From an uncultured Pelagibacteraceae bacterium (GTDB taxonomy: Bacteria > Pseudomonadota > Alphaproteobacteria > Pelagibacterales > Pelagibacteraceae): 44,419 nt of DNA. Location of the stretch: the NCBI GenBank assembly GCA_902576395.1, contig CACGVB010000001.1:1-44419 (forward strand), read 5' to 3'. Below, in pieces: positions 40,793 to 44,419 of this stretch. A program made the position numbers and the translations under genes. Numbering within the stretch: position 1 is the stretch's first letter; every line of letters begins with the position of its first letter. Below the pieces are notes generated by a model. It was given only the letters and a program-made list of their open reading frames with translations. It searched no databases and was not told where the DNA came from.

Positions 40793-41780
40793 TTTTAAAC
40801 TTTTTTTTCAATGTACATACAGCTAGTGCAAATCTTAAAGATCTATTCCATTTTAAAATTAATTCATAATTATCAAAAACTACATATGCTGGTGTTAATT
40901 TTTTTGCTTCGGGAATAATGTCATAATCAGGAGTTACAAGGGCTGCTTTTAAATTATCAAGATCGTTTAAAATTTGACTATTTTTTATGTATTTTTTTAA
41001 ATAGGATATTTTATTTTTATGTTTTATTTGTTTTGCGGATGTATTTAGATATTTATGAGGTGTTTCATTAATAAGTTCAACTTTGTAAAAACATGGAGTA
41101 TTATTATCCCATCCTATTTTATTTAAGTAATTAGCTGCCGATGCAAATGAGTCCTCGATACTTTTTAAATTTATAGTTTCATCTTTATTATAATCAATTG
41201 CATAATTTTTAATAGTAGAGGGCATGAATTGGAAATTACCGAATGCTCCTGCCCATGATCCTAGATAATTATTTGGATTTATAATTCCATTATCGAAGAG
41301 GATTAAAAGAGTTATGAGTTCTGAGGTAAAAAATTCACTCCTTCTTTTATCATAACTTAAAGTTGCCAAGGATGAAACTATATCCATTTTTCCTAAGTAA
41401 TTGCCAAAATTCGTTTCAATTCCCATTAAGGACAAGAGCAAATCTCTATCTACAGAAAATTCATTGGTAATTTTATCAATTACTTTTTTGTTTATTTTAT
41501 AGATTTTTATTCCAGAGTTAACTTTTTTAATATTAGTTCTTTTAGAAACATAGGTTTTAGTGTCCTCATAAAATTCTGGTTGATATCTGTCATATTTAAT
41601 AACATTTTTTAAAAAAGAGGATTTACCGATAGTATTTTCAATAGTATGCAGGCTCACACCTCTTTCTAGAGCAATTAATTTAAATTTCTCCTTCCACTCC
41701 TCAAATTCGGAGTCATTAGCATATGCATTAAAATTTATGAGAACTAAAAGAAAAAAAATATAAATTTTAATTTTTTTCAT
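40782..41780 (-). CDS. mltB: Membrane-bound lytic murein transglycosylase B family protein
   Basis: The 332-aa protein has a signal peptide (residues 1-21, ending NAYA) and no lipobox. The SLT-like domain shows VKYDRYQPEF-type (IKYDRYQPEF), LLSLMGIETNFGNYLGKMDIVSSLATLSYD with catalytic Glu122, and RSEFFTSELITLL. GSWAGAFGNFQFMPSTIKNYAIDYN and the EDSFASAANYLNKIGW block complete it. These mark GH103 transglycosylases. It cleaves glycan strands. It overlaps rarD by 14 bp and the RlpA-like gene by 11 bp. Confidence 0.95.
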   Translation of the reverse strand: MKKIKIYIFFLLVLINFNAYANDSEFEEWKEKFKLIALERGVSLHTIENTIGKSSFLKNVIKYDRYQPEFYEDTKTYVSKRTNIKKVNSGIKIYKINKKVIDKITNEFSVDRDLLLSLMGIETNFGNYLGKMDIVSSLATLSYDKRRSEFFTSELITLLILFDNGIINPNNYLGSWAGAFGNFQFMPSTIKNYAIDYNKDETINLKSIEDSFASAANYLNKIGWDNNTPCFYKVELINETPHKYLNTSAKQIKHKNKISYLKKYIKNSQILNDLDNLKAALVTPDYDIIPEAKKLTPAYVVFDNYELILKWNRSLRFALAVCTLKKKFKNAI

Positions 41781-42648
41781 ATATATCTTTCAAATATATA
41801 AATACAGCAATCCATATTAAAATAAAACTAACTAACTGATTTATATTAAATTGTTCATTATATATGAAAAAACCAAGTATAAATTGCAAAGTAGGAGTAA
41901 TATAAAAAATCATTCCAGCTGGTCCTAATCCTGCTAATTCAACACCCCTCACATACAAAAAAAGTGGAATCACCGTCATAGGTCCTGCTAACATTAATAA
42001 TGGCATCAAAGAGGGATTTGATAGACTGAAATCGTTGTAATTATTTATACTTATAAAATAAAATGCAACTAACACAAAAGGAAGTATATACAAACTTTCT
42101 ATAAGAAGACCTATATCGGTTTCAACATTAATTTTTTTTCTGAATAGATTATAAAAACTCCAACTCAAAGCTACAATTAGACCTACCCATGGAATTGAAC
42201 CAAAATCTAATAATAGCAAATAGCTTACTGAAATAATTACTAAAAATATTGAAATTTTACCTTTTTTTGTGATCGATTCCTTAAAGAAAAAATTACCTAG
42301 GAAAACACTTATGATTGGCATTATAAAATAACCAAAGCTAGCATCTATTATTTTATCCACACTTACAGCATAGATCCAAACACCCCAATTAATAAATATT
42401 AAGAAACCAGAAAAAAAAAGTATTAATAATTTTTTTTTATCTTTAAGAATTTTTTTAAAAATACTCCATTTAGAGAATAAAAAAGTAGTAATTATTAAAA
42501 CAAAAGCTGTCCAAACACTTCTATGAATTAATACTTCTACATGACCTGCAAAAGAAATATATTTGAAGTAAATAACTCCAAAAAAACCCCACCAAAACGA
42601 ACCAAAGGATGTTAGTAAAACTCCTTTATTAAAATTTTTTTTGATCAT
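41767..42648 (-). CDS. rarD: RarD-type EamA/DMT permease
   Basis: The 293-aa protein has about ten TM helices. It shows the RarD pattern: GVLLTSFGSFWWGFFGVIYFKYI, HVEVLIHRSVWTAFVLI, FINWGVWIYAVSVDKIIDASFGYFIMPIISVFLGNFFF, WVGLIVALSWSFYNLFRKK and LAGPMTVIPLFLYVRGVELAGLGPAGMIFYITPTLQFILGFFIYNE. The protein is annotated elsewhere as chloramphenicol-sensitive protein RarD. Its true substrate is unknown. It is the first gene of the nine-gene minus-strand run ending at the MBL gene. Confidence 0.92.
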   Translation of the reverse strand: MIKKNFNKGVLLTSFGSFWWGFFGVIYFKYISFAGHVEVLIHRSVWTAFVLIITTFLFSKWSIFKKILKDKKKLLILFFSGFLIFINWGVWIYAVSVDKIIDASFGYFIMPIISVFLGNFFFKESITKKGKISIFLVIISVSYLLLLDFGSIPWVGLIVALSWSFYNLFRKKINVETDIGLLIESLYILPFVLVAFYFISINNYNDFSLSNPSLMPLLMLAGPMTVIPLFLYVRGVELAGLGPAGMIFYITPTLQFILGFFIYNEQFNINQLVSFILIWIAVFIYLKDIYEKN

Positions 42649-42732
42649 TTTTTATTATTTGAATACTTGTAGTAACTACTTAAGTCATTTTATTCTTGAA
42701 ATATATATTAATAATAATAAAACCTTGCAAAC

Positions 42733-42822
42733 GGAGAGATGGCTGAGCGGTTGAAAGCATCGGTCTTGAAAACCGACAAAGGGGCAACTCTTTCCTGGGT
42801 TCGAATCCCAGTCTCTCCGCCA
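42733..42822 (+). tRNA. tRNA-Ser (TGA)
   Basis: The acceptor GGAGAGA (42733-42739) pairs with TCTCTCC, followed by discriminator G and encoded CCA. The anticodon stem CGGTC/ACCG with loop TTGAAAA gives anticodon TGA. A long variable arm (CAAAGGGGCAACTCTTTC) is typical of tRNA-Ser. The T-arm is CTGGG-TTCGAAT-CCCAG. Confidence 0.97.
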
Positions 42823-42823
42823 T

Positions 42824-43069
42824 TCATTTAAAGTCAATTAACAGTTTAAATATTTTTTTATTTTCAAAGATAATTTCATTTTTTGAAATTTTCGAAATAT
42901 CTTCGTCATTCATGTTAACTAATGTATCTAGATCTTTTAAATCATCTATTGATAATGAATCAATAATGGATTTAACAAAACTACTAACAAATATATCCAT
43001 TTCTTTTGTTCCTCGATATTGAGATCTATAAATAATTTTATTAATTAAATTTTGTTTGTTTGAATTCAT
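42824..43069 (-). CDS. sdhE: SdhE/Sdh5-type FAD assembly factor
   Basis: The 81-aa helical protein is of the SdhE family, which helps attach FAD to the succinate dehydrogenase flavoprotein. The diagnostic motif is IYRSQYRGTKEMDIFVSSF (R-x-x-x-x-RG-x-x-E-x-D with the functional RGxxE). Later SIDDLKDLDTLVNMNDEDI is the family's second helix pair, with D-x-D-L. It is divergent from recG with 26 bp between starts, an arrangement widely seen in alphaproteobacteria. It ends 1 bp after tRNA-Ser. Confidence 0.92.
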   Translation of the reverse strand: MNSNKQNLINKIIYRSQYRGTKEMDIFVSSFVKSIIDSLSIDDLKDLDTLVNMNDEDISKISKNEIIFENKKIFKLLIDFK

Positions 43070-43095
43070 TAATTATACCCATATATATATATTTA

Positions 43096-44419
43096 ATGAG
43101 TAATTTTGAATATTTATTATCACCCATAGAAAATATTAAAGGCGTAGGCAAAAAAACATTAAATTCATTTAACAAGAAAAAAATATTCACAATTTTTGAT
43201 CTTCTATGGCATTTACCTATATCAAGAATTGAAACCGCCGAAGATACAGAGATTGATGATTTACAAGTTGGAAAAAATTACAATATTAAAATAATACCAA
43301 TTAAGTATAATTTCCCTCGAATTAGAAATTTACCCAATAAAGTAATATGTGAAAAAAATGGAGTTATATTGGACTGTATATTTTTTAATAGTTATGAGGG
43401 ATATATCAAAAAATTATTACCATTAAATGAAGAAATAATAATACATGGTAAAGCAAATAACTTTAGAAATAAATTTCAATTTATAAATCCAACAACAAAA
43501 AAGACAAATAATTTAAATATTATAAATGAAGATAGTAAATATAGTCTTTCTGATGGTTTAACATTAAATAAATATAATCAAGTTATAAATAGTGTTTTTC
43601 AAAATTTACCCGAGTTAGAAGAATGGTTGCCAAAAGAAGTATCGAGTTTATTTGATAATGTATCATGGAAAGAATGTATTATAAAAATTCATAATGAAGA
43701 ACTTACAAAAATTAGAGATACAAAATATTTTAAAAGGCTTGTTTTTGATGAGATATTTGCAAATTTTTTACTTTCGTCTGATATTAGAAATAAAATTAAA
43801 AAAATTAAAAAAAAAAATAAAATTTTAGATTTACAGTATCAAAATAAACTCATTAACAATTTAAAATTTAAACTTACAACTGATCAAATAACTTCATTAA
43901 CAATTATAAATAAGGATATGGAGTCAAAACAAAAAATGTTTAGATTATTACAAGGAGATGTGGGATCTGGAAAAACAATAGTATCTGTAATAGCTGCATT
44001 AAATGCTATAAAAGCTGGCTATCAAGTTGCAATAATGGCTCCAACTGAAATATTAGCTATTCAACATTATAAATTTATATTAGAAAATTTTAGCAACTAT
44101 TGTAATCCGGAAATATTAACAGGTAAGACTGAGTATAAAAAAAGAAAAAATATTTTAAATGATCTCTTAAATAATAAAATTAATATCTTAATTGGCACGC
44201 ATTCTCTTTTTCAAGAAAAAATTACATACTTTAACTTAGGTTTAATTATTATTGATGAACAACATAAATTTGGTGTAAATCAAAGAAAAAAACTATCAGA
44301 TAAAGGAGGTAAAGATTGTGATGTACTCGTTATGTCAGCAACCCCAATTCCAAGAACAATGATGATGACTATTTATGGAGATATGGATATTTCTCTAATA
44401 AAATCTAAACCAAAAAATA
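43096..44419 (+). CDS. recG: ATP-dependent DNA helicase RecG (3' end outside window)
   Basis: 441 codons are visible from ATG at 43096. An N-terminal wedge/OB-fold region (about residues 1-190) begins with LLSPIENIKGVGKKTLNSF and includes LLWHLPISRIE. The helicase core starts with Walker A in GDVGSGKT (287-294). Motif Ia is APTEILA, the GTHSLF segment follows, then DEQH (387-390), and SATPIPRTMMMTIYGDMDIS (motif III with the RecG-specific continuation). RecG remodels stalled replication forks. The C-terminal helicase domain lies beyond the window. The 26-bp gap to sdhE contains an ATATATATAT tract. Confidence 0.96.
   Translation, partial: MSNFEYLLSPIENIKGVGKKTLNSFNKKKIFTIFDLLWHLPISRIETAEDTEIDDLQVGKNYNIKIIPIKYNFPRIRNLPNKVICEKNGVILDCIFFNSYEGYIKKLLPLNEEIIIHGKANNFRNKFQFINPTTKKTNNLNIINEDSKYSLSDGLTLNKYNQVINSVFQNLPELEEWLPKEVSSLFDNVSWKECIIKIHNEELTKIRDTKYFKRLVFDEIFANFLLSSDIRNKIKKIKKKNKILDLQYQNKLINNLKFKLTTDQITSLTIINKDMESKQKMFRLLQGDVGSGKTIVSVIAALNAIKAGYQVAIMAPTEILAIQHYKFILENFSNYCNPEILTGKTEYKKRKNILNDLLNNKINILIGTHSLFQEKITYFNLGLIIIDEQHKFGVNQRKKLSDKGGKDCDVLVMSATPIPRTMMMTIYGDMDISLIKSKPKN

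Overview
The window looks like a chromosomal segment of a SAR11-clade alphaproteobacterium ('Candidatus Pelagibacter' or a close relative). The DNA is very AT-rich and lysine codons are mostly AAA. Intergenic gaps are tiny and many genes overlap. Several neighbourhoods are alphaproteobacterial hallmarks: rpmF-plsX-ihfA-merR, a ubiquinol-cytochrome c chaperone beside bamE, an NDUFS4-type complex I subunit, and sdhE divergent from recG. The assignment comes from gene content and style, not from a marker-gene comparison.

Layout. (1) 1-5103: a riboflavin/thiamine operon (ribE end, ribB with a degenerate ribA domain, ribH, nusB, thiL), followed by hppA, a K+-independent type proton pyrophosphatase. 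(2) 5074-13497: an accessory surface-polysaccharide island. It holds a GT-A-like glycosyltransferase on the minus strand, then a tightly overlapping plus-strand operon: a GIY-YIG protein, a CgeB-like transferase, a GT9-like transferase, gmd, a PLP sugar enzyme whose Schiff-base lysine is replaced by His, an SDR, a GT4-like transferase and a second GT9-like transferase. The Gmd, ColD-like and SDR set predicts a GDP-3,6-dideoxyhexose such as colitose. gmd is out of frame at an A8 tract. (3) 13492-16267: island edge. It holds a tyrosine recombinase with a perfect 10-bp inverted repeat just before its start codon, two small membrane-protein genes, a strongly structured non-coding RNA ending in a long intrinsic terminator directly before an ogt-like gene, and about 520 bp with no gene. 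(4) 16268-21487, minus strand: rplM-rpsI, argC, a small lipoprotein, homoserine dehydrogenase, an auxin-efflux-type carrier and a DMT permease. (5) 21545-25166, plus strand: a candidate SAM-responsive leader, then two O-acetylhomoserine sulfhydrylase-type enzymes flanking an alpha/beta hydrolase. (6) 25144-31912: heme A synthase, chorismate mutase, rpmG, merR, ihfA, plsX, rpmF, cytochrome bc1 chaperone, bamE, tRNA-Glu, glpX, an SbmA/BacA-like transporter, NDUFS4 and tRNA-Pro. (7) 32007-44419: zinc-ribbon membrane protein, nhaA, glutathione peroxidase; then a long minus-strand operon (PhnP-like MBL, TatD, metG, holB, tmk, D,D-carboxypeptidase, RlpA/SPOR lipoprotein, mltB, rarD), tRNA-Ser, sdhE, and recG cut by the window end.

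The parts most worth a second look are the ncRNA/terminator in front of ogt, the recombinase inverted repeat, the dideoxysugar module with its frameshifted gmd, and the almost leaderless rplM promoter. Nothing here is clearly a new defence or mobile system. The structured RNA at 15203-15466 is the best candidate for something undescribed.
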